This document shows, piece by piece, positions 1 to 8,465 of a stretch of 64,000 bases of DNA. The stretch comes from Rikenellaceae bacterium. Lineage in GTDB: Bacteria > Bacteroidota > Bacteroidia > Bacteroidales > Rikenellaceae. The stretch lies in contig SUZR01000004.1 of the NCBI GenBank assembly GCA_015059845.1, positions 67,156 to 131,155 of the forward strand. The letters are read 5' to 3'. How positions within the stretch are numbered: position 1 is the stretch's first letter; each line of letters opens with the position of its first letter. The translations under genes and the position numbers were made by a program. The notes beneath the pieces were generated by a model. The model worked only from the letters and a program-made list of their open reading frames with translations. It was not told the origin of the DNA and made no database searches.

Positions 1-472
1 TCATCGTAACCGACGCCTTCAGGTCTTTCATTATATCTTCCAGATTATCAATATCGTAACGCTTCAGGCGCTCGCGCTCGATAACCTTCTCGATTTGTGC
101 CGTGATAGACTCCTCGAGTGACATCGACGATGAGGAGTTGGTGTAGAGCTTCACGTCGGAGGGGCTATCGACAATATTCTCGCCAATCCACAGCACGCCA
201 AAGACATCCATATCCTTGCGTGCCTCCTCCAGAGCGGCATCTACCGTCTTGAACTCCACATCCTCGTTACCCTCCAGCTGGGGTGCCACAACGCTACTCT
301 CGTCGATAACCAGCAGGGTCTTCTGCTCGCCCTTGGCGAAGAGCATCATCAGCGTAGGTGCAGCCATCATACCAATCATCAGCAGAGGCATAAGTATTGT
401 CGTGATGATAAACGACTTTTTCTTTACTCGCTCGTTGAACTCGCGGGCGATGATGATTCCTATCTTATTCAT
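1..472 (-). CDS. ABC-2 type exporter permease (NatB-like), 3' end outside window
   Basis: This is the N-terminal 157 codons of a membrane permease; the rest lies beyond the left edge. It opens MNKIGIIIAREFNERVKKKS, the cytoplasmic start typical of NatB/ABC-2 permeases, followed by a long hydrophobic segment (about residues 20-43, rich in Ile, Leu and Met). A soluble region follows with an acidic, extracytoplasmic-loop look. Family knowledge: such permeases have a large external loop after the first helix and work with an ATPase encoded next door. The ATPase gene lies immediately upstream on the same strand with a 40-bp spacer, so the two form one exporter operon. The substrate cannot be read from sequence; Na+ or drug export is known for relatives. 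Confidence 0.8.
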   Translation of the reverse strand, partial: MNKIGIIIAREFNERVKKKSFIITTILMPLLMIGMMAAPTLMMLFAKGEQKTLLVIDESSVVAPQLEGNEDVEFKTVDAALEEARKDMDVFGVLWIGENIVDSPSDVKLYTNSSSSMSLEESITAQIEKVIERERLKRYDIDNLEDIMKDLKASVTM

Positions 473-512
473 AATACTCTAATTTTGCATTTTGAATTCT
501 GCATTTTGCATT

Positions 513-1436
513 TTACAACGTTCCCTCTACGGCACGGATAAATATATCGTTCATACTTGGTATCACCTCCTTAAACGAGCGCAGGTCAACAGCCTCGTTT
601 GCTGCCGAGATGCTCTCACGCACCGTAGCGCCATCCTTCAGGCGTATGCGCGAGCAGATGTAGGGCGTGTCGGCCACGGGGGCAGTGCCCAGCAACTCGG
701 CCATCGGAGCAACAGCGCTCTCGAAGGTTGCACCCTCACCGTTGTAGGTCACCTCAAATACATTCTCGCCAAAGCGGTGGCGCAGCTCATCCACAGAGCC
801 CGAGAGGATGTTGCGCGACTTGTTTATAAGGGTTATGTGGTCGCAAATCTCCTCCACGCTCGACATATTGTGGGTTGAGAAAATCACCGTTGCACCCTTA
901 TCTCGCAGGCGCAGAATCTCCTGCTTCAAGAGGTTGGCATTGATGGGGTCGAAACCAGAGAAGGGCTCATCGAAAATCAGCAGCTTGGGCTCGTGCAGAA
1001 CGGTGGTGATAAACTGCACCTTCTGCGCCATACCCTTCGACAAATCCTCCACCTTGCGGTTCCACCAGCTCTCGATACCCAGACGCACGAACCACTCCTT
1101 GAGTCGGATGATAGCCTCGCGGCGCGAGAGTCCCTTCAGTCGGGCGAAGAAGATAGCCTGCTCGCCAACCTTCATCTTCTTGTAGAGGCCACGCTCCTCG
1201 GGCAGATAGCCGATATTGTAGATATCCTGGTCGGTAATCTCTTGTCCGTTGAAAATCACACGGCCAGCGTCGGGCAGCGTGATGCGATTGATAACTCTGA
1301 TGAGCGTGGTCTTACCCGCTCCGTTGGGGCCCAGCAATCCATAGATAGAGCCCTGTGGTACGCTGAGCGATACGTCACTCAGAGCCGTGTGGCCCGAATA
1401 ACGTTTTGTTACATTTTCAATTTTCAGTAAATCCAT
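513..1436 (-). CDS. ABC transporter ATP-binding protein (NatA-like)
   Basis: A 307-residue ABC ATPase that would power the NatB-like permease next to it. Walker A is GPNGAGKT at residues 36-43, the signature LSKGMAQK lies near residue 133, and Walker B LLIFDEP is near 152, followed by the H-loop STHNM. The C-terminal ~80 residues form the extra domain common in the DrrA/NatA group (DUF4162-like). The start ATG at 1436 is followed directly by the conserved LKIENVTKRY beta strand, so the start is well placed. The gene is divergent from the DUF4465 gene across a 154-bp gap. ATP binding and export function are secure; the exported substrate is unknown. Confidence 0.88.
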   Translation of the reverse strand: MDLLKIENVTKRYSGHTALSDVSLSVPQGSIYGLLGPNGAGKTTLIRVINRITLPDAGRVIFNGQEITDQDIYNIGYLPEERGLYKKMKVGEQAIFFARLKGLSRREAIIRLKEWFVRLGIESWWNRKVEDLSKGMAQKVQFITTVLHEPKLLIFDEPFSGFDPINANLLKQEILRLRDKGATVIFSTHNMSSVEEICDHITLINKSRNILSGSVDELRHRFGENVFEVTYNGEGATFESAVAPMAELLGTAPVADTPYICSRIRLKDGATVRESISAANEAVDLRSFKEVIPSMNDIFIRAVEGTL

Positions 1437-1553
1437 CTTCTGTGAATTTTAATTCCTACCTTATTAGTCGCACAAGATGGCCATAAAATTACAAAAATGA
1501 GTGAAAAAATTTTCATTTGGCCCCATTTTTTTTGTTGTCGGCTCGAAATAGAG

Positions 1554-1561
1554 TATATTTG
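1554..1561 (+). promoter_or_regulatory. Bacteroidota -7 promoter element for DUF4465/PHP genes
   Basis: TATATTTG matches the TAnnTTTG consensus of the Bacteroidota primary sigma factor and lies 30 bp before the ATG at 1591. A TTTG-containing -33 candidate lies about 20 bp upstream. Confidence 0.6.
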
Positions 1562-1590
1562 ACAAGGGAAAACCTAAACTACATTACACT

Positions 1591-2379
1591 ATGAAACGTA
1601 TTTTTCTTTTGGCTCTGCTGTTTGGCGCTATCGGCTGCACGCCGATAGATGACAGCCCTCCCCGTTTTACATTAGGCTTCGAGGGTGAGGAGTGGGATGC
1701 TATCTCGGCCACCACAGCAGGCATAAGCTACTCGTCGGAGCTTGTAGCAAATGGATATGAGTGGCGCGACAAAGAGACATCGCTCAGCTCAAAGGCGCTT
1801 GTTGATAATAGCTATGGCTACGCATATATCCGTGGCGGAATGTTGGTGTCTTCGTATAACTCGCGCGAGGTTACGACCTATGGCGACTACACCAAGGATC
1901 TCTACGTCTGCTGCCCCTCGTCCACCTCGACGGTTAAGGGAGGCGGTGCCGGCGGCTCGGATAACTTCCTGATTGTGGTTGGCAATTATGACGACTCGTC
2001 GAATGGTGACGAGCGTGCCGAGATGTTCTTTGCCGATGGCAGGGAGCATAAGATTGAAAGTTGCGTTGTAAACTCTACAACCTACTTCATCAACGTCACG
2101 CAGAACGGAAACCCCTTCTCGCCCGCACTCGGCAAGGATGATGAGATTGTAATCTCGGCTACGGGCTACAATTCAAAGGGCGAGGAGACCGCTACGGTCA
2201 CAATGCCTTTTGCCCGCAAGGGGTGGTACATAACCGAGTGGACACGCTGGGATTTGTCGCCGCTGGGCGAGGTTGCGAGCGTAAAATTCAATATCACGGG
2301 CGGCCCCACAACCGAGTGGGGTATGACCACACCCAAATATTTCGCCATCGACAACATCGAATTTATAGGAGGATACTAA
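1591..2379 (+). CDS. DUF4465 domain-containing lipoprotein
   Basis: A 262-residue exported protein. The N-terminus is a lipoprotein signal peptide, MKRIFLLALLFGAIGC, with the lipobox Cys at residue 16, so it should be anchored to an outer membrane or surface leaflet. The body fits DUF4465: an early 'F(E)GEEWD' strand, a YAYIRGG segment, a middle FFADGREH-like strand and the C-terminal TPKYFAIDNI signature. The family is a beta-sandwich of unknown, possibly ligand-binding, role in Bacteroidota. It is followed after 12 bp by an exported PHP-domain protein and probably shares its transcript, which suggests a joint periplasmic or surface task. Function cannot be named. Confidence 0.75.
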   Translation: MKRIFLLALLFGAIGCTPIDDSPPRFTLGFEGEEWDAISATTAGISYSSELVANGYEWRDKETSLSSKALVDNSYGYAYIRGGMLVSSYNSREVTTYGDYTKDLYVCCPSSTSTVKGGGAGGSDNFLIVVGNYDDSSNGDERAEMFFADGREHKIESCVVNSTTYFINVTQNGNPFSPALGKDDEIVISATGYNSKGEETATVTMPFARKGWYITEWTRWDLSPLGEVASVKFNITGGPTTEWGMTTPKYFAIDNIEFIGGY

Positions 2380-2391
2380 AACCGATATATT

Positions 2392-3585
2392 ATGAAAAAA
2401 ATATTTGTACTTGCCGTTGCTCTGGCTGCAACCTTGTCGGCCTCGGCTCAATATTTTGAACTCGCGCCCAACTACAACCCCGATATGGCGCGCCAGACCC
2501 TGACGCAAAATAAGGAGTTGCGCCGCGAGATCATCCTGCCGCAGGTGCGTGGGCTGAATGTCTATAAGGCTGACCTGCATCTGCACACCATCTTCTCGGA
2601 TGCCCACGTAACGCCCGAGTATCGTGTACAGGAGGCGTGGCTCGATGGCCTCGACGTGATTGCCATTACCGAGCACACCGAGTACCGCGACTATGAGCAG
2701 AAGATGATTGACTTCCTGAGTGGCTACCTGCCCGCAGGCACAAAGGCTGTAAACACCAACCTGCTGGACAAGGGCCCTGAGAAGGGTGGCATACAGGCCG
2801 ACCTGAATCTCCCCATTCGCCTTGCCGAGAAGACGGCTGAGCGTTATGGTATTGTGGTGGTGTCGGGTATGGAGATTTCGCGCACGCCCGAGACTATCGG
2901 CCACTACAACGCCCTCTTCACCAAGGATAACAACACCATCTACCACCCCGACTGCTATGAGTCGTTCCGCCGCGCAAAGGCACAGGGCGCACTCATCGTT
3001 CACAACCACCCCGGCTGGCGCCGTCCGAGTATGGAGATAGGCCCCTTCGAGCAGAAGGCTTACGATGAGGGGTTGATTGACGGTATTGAGACCTTCAACA
3101 GCGCCGACCTCTACCCGCAGGCTATCGACCGCGCGAAGAAGTATGGTTTCTTTATGGTGGGTGCGACCGATGCACATATCTCGGTGGCACGCGACTACCT
3201 GATGCGCACGCCGATTCGTAATATGACCCTGATTTTCGCTAAAGACAAGTCGCAGGAGTCGCTGCGTCAGGCTCTGCTCGATGGTAACGCCATAGCCTAC
3301 GGCTGGGGCACACTCTCGGGCGAGGAGGCTCTGCTCAAAGATTTGTTCAAGGCTTCGGTGCAGACCCGCGTGGAGCGCACCGACGCAAAGGGTACACGCA
3401 CGGTGGCCATAACCAATATGACCTCTATCGGCTATACGCTCCGCATCGAGGGCGACAACCCCTTCCTGCTCGACCCCTTCACAACGGCAACGGTGCAGGT
3501 CGCTGCGGGCGAGAAGCTGCTGCTCTCGGTTGAGAATATGTGGTGCGGTGCGGAGGAGCACCCCGTGGTGGAGCTCGATTTTTAG
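2392..3585 (+). CDS. Exported PHP-domain metal-dependent phosphoesterase
   Basis: A 397-residue protein with a Sec signal peptide (about residues 1-20, ending SASA). The PHP-domain metal ligands are visible: DLHLHTIFSD near residue 60, ITEHTEY near 97, HYNALF near 170, VHNHPGW near 203 and ATDAH near 262. This family usually hydrolyses phosphoesters in the cytoplasm (histidinol phosphatase, polymerase editing domains), so an exported form should act on an extracellular or periplasmic phosphoester. The last ~90 residues form a beta-rich domain ending in NMWCG...HPVVELDF. A paralog with the same layout follows directly. Substrate unknown. Confidence 0.8.
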   Translation: MKKIFVLAVALAATLSASAQYFELAPNYNPDMARQTLTQNKELRREIILPQVRGLNVYKADLHLHTIFSDAHVTPEYRVQEAWLDGLDVIAITEHTEYRDYEQKMIDFLSGYLPAGTKAVNTNLLDKGPEKGGIQADLNLPIRLAEKTAERYGIVVVSGMEISRTPETIGHYNALFTKDNNTIYHPDCYESFRRAKAQGALIVHNHPGWRRPSMEIGPFEQKAYDEGLIDGIETFNSADLYPQAIDRAKKYGFFMVGATDAHISVARDYLMRTPIRNMTLIFAKDKSQESLRQALLDGNAIAYGWGTLSGEEALLKDLFKASVQTRVERTDAKGTRTVAITNMTSIGYTLRIEGDNPFLLDPFTTATVQVAAGEKLLLSVENMWCGAEEHPVVELDF

Positions 3586-3615
3586 CCGCGCGATAGAGAT
3601 ATCCGAGAAAATTAG

Positions 3616-3623
3616 TATATTTG
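3616..3623 (+). promoter_or_regulatory. -7 promoter element for second PHP gene
   Basis: TATATTTG (TAnnTTTG type) 37 bp before the ATG at 3661 suggests the second PHP gene also has its own promoter, independent of the copy upstream. Confidence 0.5.
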
Positions 3624-3660
3624 TAAACAGAATAAACTATAATCATAAAACTATACAACA

Positions 3661-4851
3661 ATGAAAAAACTTCTCACTTTGGCAGTGGCTTTGGTAGCTA
3701 CGCTCTCAGCCTCTGCACAGCTCTACTACACCGATTCGGCAAATAAGGATATGTTGCGCTTCAACGAGCGCGAGGGTCGTCAGCGTGTGGAGATGGTATT
3801 GCCGCAAGTGCGTGGCTTCAACATCTACAAGGCTGACCTGCACAACCACACAATCTTCTCTGACGGTAGCGTTACGCCCGAGTTCCGTATTAAGGAGGCT
3901 TGGCACGACGGTTTGGATGTGATTGCCGTTACCGAGCACGTTGAGTACCGCCCCTACGAGGGTAAGATGATGAACTTCCTGACAGGCTACGTGCCCAAGG
4001 ATATTAAGCCTGCAAACAGCAATGTTATCCGTAGCGAGGCCACCGATGCAGGTATTCTCTCTGATTTGAACTACCCCGTGAAGTTGTATCAGGCAGCAGC
4101 AAAGGCTTACGGCATTACCGTTATCCCCGGTGCCGAGATTACACGTGAGCCGACCGTTATCGGCCACTACAACGCCCTCTTTACCAAGGATAACAACACT
4201 ATCTACGCCAAGGACCCTATGCAGTCAATCCGCAACGCAAAGGCGCAGGGCGCAATCGTTATGCAGAACCACCCCGGCTGGCGACGCACAACCCTCGATA
4301 TGATGGAGTTTGAGGAGAAGGTATATGCTGCAAATCTTATCGACGGTATCGAGATTGTGAACGGTGGCGAGTTTTATCCCCGCGCTATCACCCGCGCACA
4401 GAAGAATAAGTTCTTTATGGCGTCTAATACCGATATCCACGGCTCAACAGCTGAGGATTATGTTCTCGGCGGCGACGGCACACGTAATATGACCTTCATC
4501 TTCGCTCAGGAGAACACCCTGGAGGCTCTGCGCGAGGCTTTGGAGGCACGCCGCACATTGGCATACTCACACGGTACATTGGCAGGCGAGGAGAGTCTCT
4601 TGGTTGACTTGTTCAAGGCATCGGTTGCTACGAAGGTTATCCAGAAGGCTGCCAACGGCTCAAAGACCGTACAGTTGACAAACAACTCTTCAATTAAGTA
4701 CACACTCCGTTTTGGCAACGCCAACCCCGTAATCCTTAACCCCTTCACCTCTATCCGCGCAACCTCTGGCAAGGATGGCAAGCTCGCAGTTAAGGTTGAG
4801 AATATGTGGTGCGGCGAGGATGCTCACCCCGTAGTCGAGTGGGCGTTCTAA
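3661..4851 (+). CDS. Exported PHP-domain metal-dependent phosphoesterase, tandem paralog
   Basis: A 396-residue protein colinear with the gene before it. It has a signal peptide (MKKLLTLAVALVATLSASAQ), the PHP ligands DLHNHTIFSDG, VTEHVEY, HYNALF, QNHPGW and NTDIHG, and the same C-terminal beta domain ending NMWCGEDAHPVVEWAF. The second His of the first motif is kept although the neighbouring Leu became Asn. Codon use is less GC-rich in places than in the upstream copy, as expected for a duplicate that has drifted or is more highly expressed. A clear intrinsic terminator follows. The pair probably arose by tandem duplication and may have split substrates. Confidence 0.8.
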   Translation: MKKLLTLAVALVATLSASAQLYYTDSANKDMLRFNEREGRQRVEMVLPQVRGFNIYKADLHNHTIFSDGSVTPEFRIKEAWHDGLDVIAVTEHVEYRPYEGKMMNFLTGYVPKDIKPANSNVIRSEATDAGILSDLNYPVKLYQAAAKAYGITVIPGAEITREPTVIGHYNALFTKDNNTIYAKDPMQSIRNAKAQGAIVMQNHPGWRRTTLDMMEFEEKVYAANLIDGIEIVNGGEFYPRAITRAQKNKFFMASNTDIHGSTAEDYVLGGDGTRNMTFIFAQENTLEALREALEARRTLAYSHGTLAGEESLLVDLFKASVATKVIQKAANGSKTVQLTNNSSIKYTLRFGNANPVILNPFTSIRATSGKDGKLAVKVENMWCGEDAHPVVEWAF

Positions 4852-4875
4852 TTGCTCCGAGATAGAGATTTATAG

Positions 4876-4904
4876 AAAGGCTGCCTCTGCGGGCGGCCTT
4901 TTTT
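4876..4904 (+). terminator. Intrinsic terminator after PHP pair
   Basis: An AAAGGCTGCC/GGGCGGCCTT stem with a 5-base loop is followed by a T run, 25 bp after the stop codon of the second PHP gene. Confidence 0.75.
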
Positions 4905-5226
4905 GTGCCCAAAAGTTGAAAATTGGCCTGAAATTCTACTGATTTTTTGGGATTTTTGGAAAATTGTGATGGGAATATTTTATGTAATAGAGTGTTAATT
5001 AGCCCGTTGGGTAAAAATTTCATATTTCCTATATGGAATAATATTATTCCAAAACTCTACTACATTTTGCACTCGGCGGAGGATAGGGCGGCAAGGGTAT
5101 GGCAGAGGGTATGGCGGAGGGTATGGCGGAGTGGATGGTGAAGGGGATGGCGGCGTGGGGAATGAAAATTTATCGAAAAACATTAAATTTTTTAGCGAAA
5201 AAATTTGCAGGAATAGAAATTATATC
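4905..5226. other. Non-coding gap with palindrome and 12-bp tandem repeat
   Basis: No credible gene is seen. The gap holds a perfect 16-bp palindrome, GGAATAATATTATTCC (5035-5050), then a G-rich tandem repeat of the unit GGGTATGGCGGA (three near-perfect copies plus degenerate copies, about 5094-5155), and then an AT-rich promoter region for the small cassette that follows. Confidence 0.6.
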
Positions 5227-5251
5227 TACCTTTGTTATCGAAAAACGATAA
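5170..5251 (+). promoter_or_regulatory. Promoter and putative operator of DUF2975/HTH cassette
   Basis: A -7 element TACCTTTG (5227-5234) lies 45 bp before the first small ORF. The 12-mer TTATCGAAAAAC occurs twice, at 5170-5181 and 5235-5246. The second copy forms the perfect inverted repeat TTATCG-AAAAA-CGATAA (5235-5251) right at the expected transcription start. This placement suits an operator, possibly for the HTH protein encoded at the end of the cassette; that link is an inference. Confidence 0.5.
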
Positions 5252-5278
5252 ATAATAATTGAAAAACATTTATTTCGT

Positions 5279-5443
5279 ATGAAAAACTCGCAAAACAACC
5301 ATCGTTTGCTGTCGCTCGTGGCGGTATTGGCGTTTGCTGCCGTAGTGCGCATAGGATTTCTCACCATCGAAGTGATGCGCATTGTGGGCGATGCGCGCAG
5401 CGAGGGAGTGTTGAAGATAGATATTTTTGACCTTCTATTTTAG
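5279..5443 (+). CDS. Small single-pass membrane protein (54 aa)
   Basis: A short ORF beginning MKNSQNNHRLLSLVAVLAF. It has a basic N-terminus, one hydrophobic helix (about residues 10-32) and a short acidic tail ending in FDLLF. It starts 45 bp after a good -7 element and is followed after 61 bp by the DUF2975 membrane protein gene, so it is the first gene of that cassette. No family is recognised. The start is supported by promoter position and by the hydrophobic helix beginning at the expected distance. Small membrane proteins upstream of DUF2975 genes often resemble the first part of DUF2975 itself, so it may be a related partner. Confidence 0.55.
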   Translation: MKNSQNNHRLLSLVAVLAFAAVVRIGFLTIEVMRIVGDARSEGVLKIDIFDLLF

Positions 5444-5504
5444 TGCTGCGCGATTGGCACAAACTTTTGCGAAACCCTATTTTTAACAACTAATACAATT
5501 ATCT

Positions 5505-6188
5505 ATGAAAATCTCAAAACAAACCCAGCGCCGCACCATCATCTTTGCAGCGGCGACCGCCCTGTTCGCATTGTTGCAGATTGTGCAGTTTGGCGTGCAG
5601 CTCTTTAACTCCACAAATCCCTATGTGGGTAACTACTCTCACATTCCCATTGGTCAGCTCGACACCTCATTTGCGGCCTTAGATATTGATGAGGAGTACG
5701 AGGAGTTTGCCTACACCATCGAGCGCGATGCCGAGGGCAAACCGCTGGTGGAGGCTCTGCCCACATCGGTATTGCTCTTCTCGAAAAATCCTGCCTACGT
5801 GCGCCCCGAACATTATGGCTGGCGGATGAATACCATTATCACCTATGCGGCTCTGGCACTATTTGTTGTGGCCGTACTGCTTATGGCGTGGGTAGTGCTG
5901 AGTGCCATACGTGGATTCCGCACAGGCAATATCTTCCAGCACAATCAGCCGCGCCTGCTGCGCTGGCTCGCGTTGGTGATGTTTCTCTACTATGCGTTGT
6001 TGGAGAATCGTAATGTTTTCAGGATGATTGCAACAAAGGATTTGTATGGCGACAAATCTCCCATTGAGCTATTTGGAAATGTGAACATTCAAATCGAGTG
6101 TTTGATTGCGCCGCTGCTTTTGCTTATCTTTGCGGAGCTGATAGCAATCGCCGCCCGCATCAACGAGGAGGAGTCAATGACAATCTAA
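5505..6188 (+). CDS. DUF2975 domain-containing membrane protein
   Basis: A 227-residue protein with four predicted membrane helices (about residues 11-32, 110-135, 150-168 and 192-212). The segment with RGFRTGNIFQHNQPRLLRW between helices 2 and 3 matches DUF2975, whose members carry an F..GxxF...N...L motif there. The domain is common in Bacillota and Bacteroidota and nearly always sits beside a YozG-type HTH protein, as here (12-bp gap). The role is unknown; the pairing suggests a membrane component regulated by, or signalling to, the small DNA-binding protein. An unusually long extracytoplasmic region between helices 1 and 2 is acidic. Confidence 0.75.
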   Translation: MKISKQTQRRTIIFAAATALFALLQIVQFGVQLFNSTNPYVGNYSHIPIGQLDTSFAALDIDEEYEEFAYTIERDAEGKPLVEALPTSVLLFSKNPAYVRPEHYGWRMNTIITYAALALFVVAVLLMAWVVLSAIRGFRTGNIFQHNQPRLLRWLALVMFLYYALLENRNVFRMIATKDLYGDKSPIELFGNVNIQIECLIAPLLLLIFAELIAIAARINEEESMTI

Positions 6189-6200
6189 CGCGCATAAGAT

Positions 6201-6413
6201 ATGGCAATAATAGTAAATCTGGATGTGATGCTTGCCCGCCGCAAGATGACGCTCTCGGAGCTCTCGGAGCGGGTGGATATATCTATCGTGAACCTGTCGG
6301 TGCTAAAAACCGGCAAGGCAAAGGCTGTGCGTTTCTCGACACTCGAATCTATCTGCCGCGTGCTGGAGTGTCAGCCGGGCGATATTCTCGAATATCGAGC
6401 CGATGAGGAGTAG
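6201..6413 (+). CDS. HTH transcriptional regulator, Cro/CI family (YozG-like)
   Basis: A 70-residue protein that is essentially one helix-turn-helix domain: MLARRKMTLSELSERVDIS, then NLSVLKTGKAKAVRFSTLE as the recognition region, then the CQPGDILEY ending. This matches the YozG/XRE_2 group of very small regulators usually encoded next to DUF2975 proteins. It follows the DUF2975 gene with a 12-bp gap and is closed by a bidirectional terminator. It probably represses its own operon; the repeated TTATCGAAAAAC sites upstream of the cassette are candidate operators (inference). Confidence 0.8.
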   Translation: MAIIVNLDVMLARRKMTLSELSERVDISIVNLSVLKTGKAKAVRFSTLESICRVLECQPGDILEYRADEE

Positions 6414-6414
6414 A

Positions 6415-6457
6415 AAAAAGAATGGTTGCCCTATTTTGGACAACCATTTTTTCTTAA
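6415..6457. terminator. Bidirectional intrinsic terminator (HTH gene / corA)
   Basis: The stem AATGGTTGCCC / GGACAACCATT, flanked by A and T runs, sits between the convergent HTH and corA genes and can serve both strands. Confidence 0.75.
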
Positions 6458-6478
6458 AATTATATAGCAAAAGCTATT

Positions 6479-7462
6479 TTACAACCACTTCTTGTACCTA
6501 AAGAACCAGATTGTAAGCCCCGAGGCGAGAATCATCAATCCGATGGCGAAGATATAACCCAGCGGCAGTGTTACGTCGCCCACCTGCCATATCCAGTCCA
6601 GCTCGGGCATAAAGTGGAAGTTCATACCGTAGATACTCGCAATAAGCGTCGCGGGCAGGAAGATTACGGCTGCCACGGAGAAGATTTTTACAATCTCGTT
6701 CTGCTCGATGTTAATCAGGCCGAGGGCAGAATCCTGTATGTAGTCCAGACGCTGTGAGCTGAAGTCGGCGTGGTTGATAAGTGAGTTCACGTCCTTAATC
6801 ATCAGCTGCAGGCGCGGGTAGATATCGTTCGGGAAGCGCTCGCTGCGCAGGATGTTCGAGAGGATACGCTGGCGGTCGAAGAAGTTCTCTCGGAGGACCA
6901 TCGTACTCTCCTGCAAGGCGTTGATGCGGTGGATTACCTCCTTGTCGATGGTATCCTCCGTGTTGATATCCTTGCTCAGCTTGGCAACCTGCTTGGCAAC
7001 CAACTCCACGAGGTCGGCATCGAAGTCGATGCGCACCTCCAGCAGCGAGATGAAGATATGGTAGCCCGTAGAGTAGCTGCGGTAGTTCATCTGCAGACGC
7101 TTCTCCGTCTCGCGGAATGTGCGCGACTCGGCCGTACGTTGCGACACGAGCACACCCTCGTTCGAGATGATGAACGACACGGGCTCCACCGAGAAGGTGC
7201 CGCCCGGCTGCGGGATAAAGAAGTTGGTATTCGAGATAATCGAATTCTCGTTCTCCGAGTACTTTGACGTTGACTCAATCTCCTCCACCTGCTGGCGGGT
7301 CTGGAGGCTCTCCTCCATAAAGTTCTCGACGGCCTTCTGCTCCTTGATAGAGGGTGAGAGCAGGTCTAACCACAGAATATCGTCATAGCCCAGATTGTCC
7401 AGCAATTCGGGCTCGGCGTTGCGTATGATTTTGTTGTATTGCTTAAGATAGATTGTCAGCAT
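6479..7462 (-). CDS. corA: CorA-type magnesium/divalent cation transporter
   Basis: A 327-residue protein with a long acidic and helical cytoplasmic domain (residues 1 to ~260) and two C-terminal membrane helices. The family's selectivity motif YGMNF is present at the end of the first helix, followed by the short external loop HFMPELDW. The C-terminus is basic (RYKKWL), which places it inside the cell. CorA proteins are pentameric channels for Mg2+, and some members carry Co2+, Ni2+ or Zn2+. ATG 7462 is preferred because an in-frame codon upstream at 7471 is TTG. The gene stands alone, convergent with the HTH cassette. Confidence 0.9.
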   Translation of the reverse strand: MLTIYLKQYNKIIRNAEPELLDNLGYDDILWLDLLSPSIKEQKAVENFMEESLQTRQQVEEIESTSKYSENENSIISNTNFFIPQPGGTFSVEPVSFIISNEGVLVSQRTAESRTFRETEKRLQMNYRSYSTGYHIFISLLEVRIDFDADLVELVAKQVAKLSKDINTEDTIDKEVIHRINALQESTMVLRENFFDRQRILSNILRSERFPNDIYPRLQLMIKDVNSLINHADFSSQRLDYIQDSALGLINIEQNEIVKIFSVAAVIFLPATLIASIYGMNFHFMPELDWIWQVGDVTLPLGYIFAIGLMILASGLTIWFFRYKKWL

Positions 7463-7563
7463 TTTCTGCAAATTTTACGGGTTGAACTCCTTGTTTTTCA
7501 GGGGCGCAGACGAGCAACACATCCGCGCGAGAGTACCGTCGCCACGTGGGCGGCCTACCCTCT

Positions 7564-8337
7564 TCAGCCGGGATTGGATCGAGGCTCAACCTTGAGGCCT
7601 GCGTTCCAGAACTTTTGCAGTGCCGAGTGCTTCTCGGCGTTAAAGATGAAATCTATGTTTTGTGTGAGATATTCGTAAGCGTTGTATGGCTTTTTATCGA
7701 AGCCATTCTCCACCACAGCCTCCCATACAGACTCTACGCCCAGCGTCAGTGCGCGCTGCAGGCCGTCGATAAGTTCGTACGACGTACCCTTGCGTGCCAC
7801 CCATACGGCGAAGGCGAAGGGTAGGTGTGTGCATCTGTTCCACTCCTCCGACAAATCGTAGGCGTAGTTAAAGAGTCCCTCGTGGTCGAAGACCTTGTCG
7901 CCAATCAGAAGGAAGGCGTCACCCTTCTCGGCGAAGGCCACCTGCGAGTAATCCTGCAAATCGTACCACTCGGGCGCAATCTTCCAATGCTTGGCGGCCA
8001 GATAGCCCACCAGCTGCACCGAGGTGCGTGAGTGAGCATCCAGAAATACGCGGCGCACCTGCTCGATAGGCGTGTTCGAGAAGAGCACGACGGTGCGCAC
8101 CTTGCCCGAAGAGCCGATGCAGTAGTCTGTAATAATGTTTGTTGATTTTAGCGTGGGAATCATTGCCGAGGGCATCAGAGCGATGTCGGCCTTACCCGTG
8201 GCGTAGTTCTCGTAGCACCCTGCGGGTGGAGCTAATAGGAGTTCGGCACGGAGATTATCCTCGTGCTGGATACCATAGATGAATGGTATCGTATTGAGAT
8301 ACGACACTGCCGCTATACGTGCACCCAAGGCCATCAT
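7564..8337 (-). CDS. mqnA: MqnA, chorismate dehydratase of futalosine menaquinone pathway
   Basis: A 257-residue protein starting ARIAAVSYLNTIPFIYGI, the hallmark of MqnA. It continues with the periplasmic-binding-like fold segments IALMPSAMIP, FSNTPIEQVRRVFLDAHSRTS and LLIGDKVF. MqnA dehydrates chorismate to 3-enolpyruvoyl-benzoate, the first step of the futalosine route to menaquinone; the enzyme is cytoplasmic. Other mqn genes are not in this window. Two ATGs are adjacent (8337 and 8334); either may be used. A TATATTTG -7 element upstream (8410-8417) supports independent transcription. The presence of this route differs from Bacteroides, which use the classical Men pathway, and supports a non-Bacteroides member of Bacteroidales. 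Confidence 0.85.
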   Translation of the reverse strand: MMALGARIAAVSYLNTIPFIYGIQHEDNLRAELLLAPPAGCYENYATGKADIALMPSAMIPTLKSTNIITDYCIGSSGKVRTVVLFSNTPIEQVRRVFLDAHSRTSVQLVGYLAAKHWKIAPEWYDLQDYSQVAFAEKGDAFLLIGDKVFDHEGLFNYAYDLSEEWNRCTHLPFAFAVWVARKGTSYELIDGLQRALTLGVESVWEAVVENGFDKKPYNAYEYLTQNIDFIFNAEKHSALQKFWNAGLKVEPRSNPG

Positions 8338-8409
8338 CCATAGTTTTCGTAATTAGTTAAACACTCCGTTTTGCGCCGCGTGCCCGTACAAAACAAGCAC
8401 TTTGACGTG

Positions 8410-8417
8410 CAAATATA
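8410..8417 (-). promoter_or_regulatory. -7 promoter element for mqnA
   Basis: TATATTTG on the minus strand, 72 bp upstream of the mqnA ATG. The leader of about 65 nt is G+C-rich. Confidence 0.5.
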
Positions 8418-8465
8418 ACAATTTTTGTGCAATATCCAAAAAAAATATATAACAGCTAACAATAA

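Noticed and set aside
5091..5155. GGGTATGGCGGA tandem repeat as part of a coding gene
   Set aside because: Neither strand gives a frame with a start, signal or domain; it is left as a non-coding tandem repeat.
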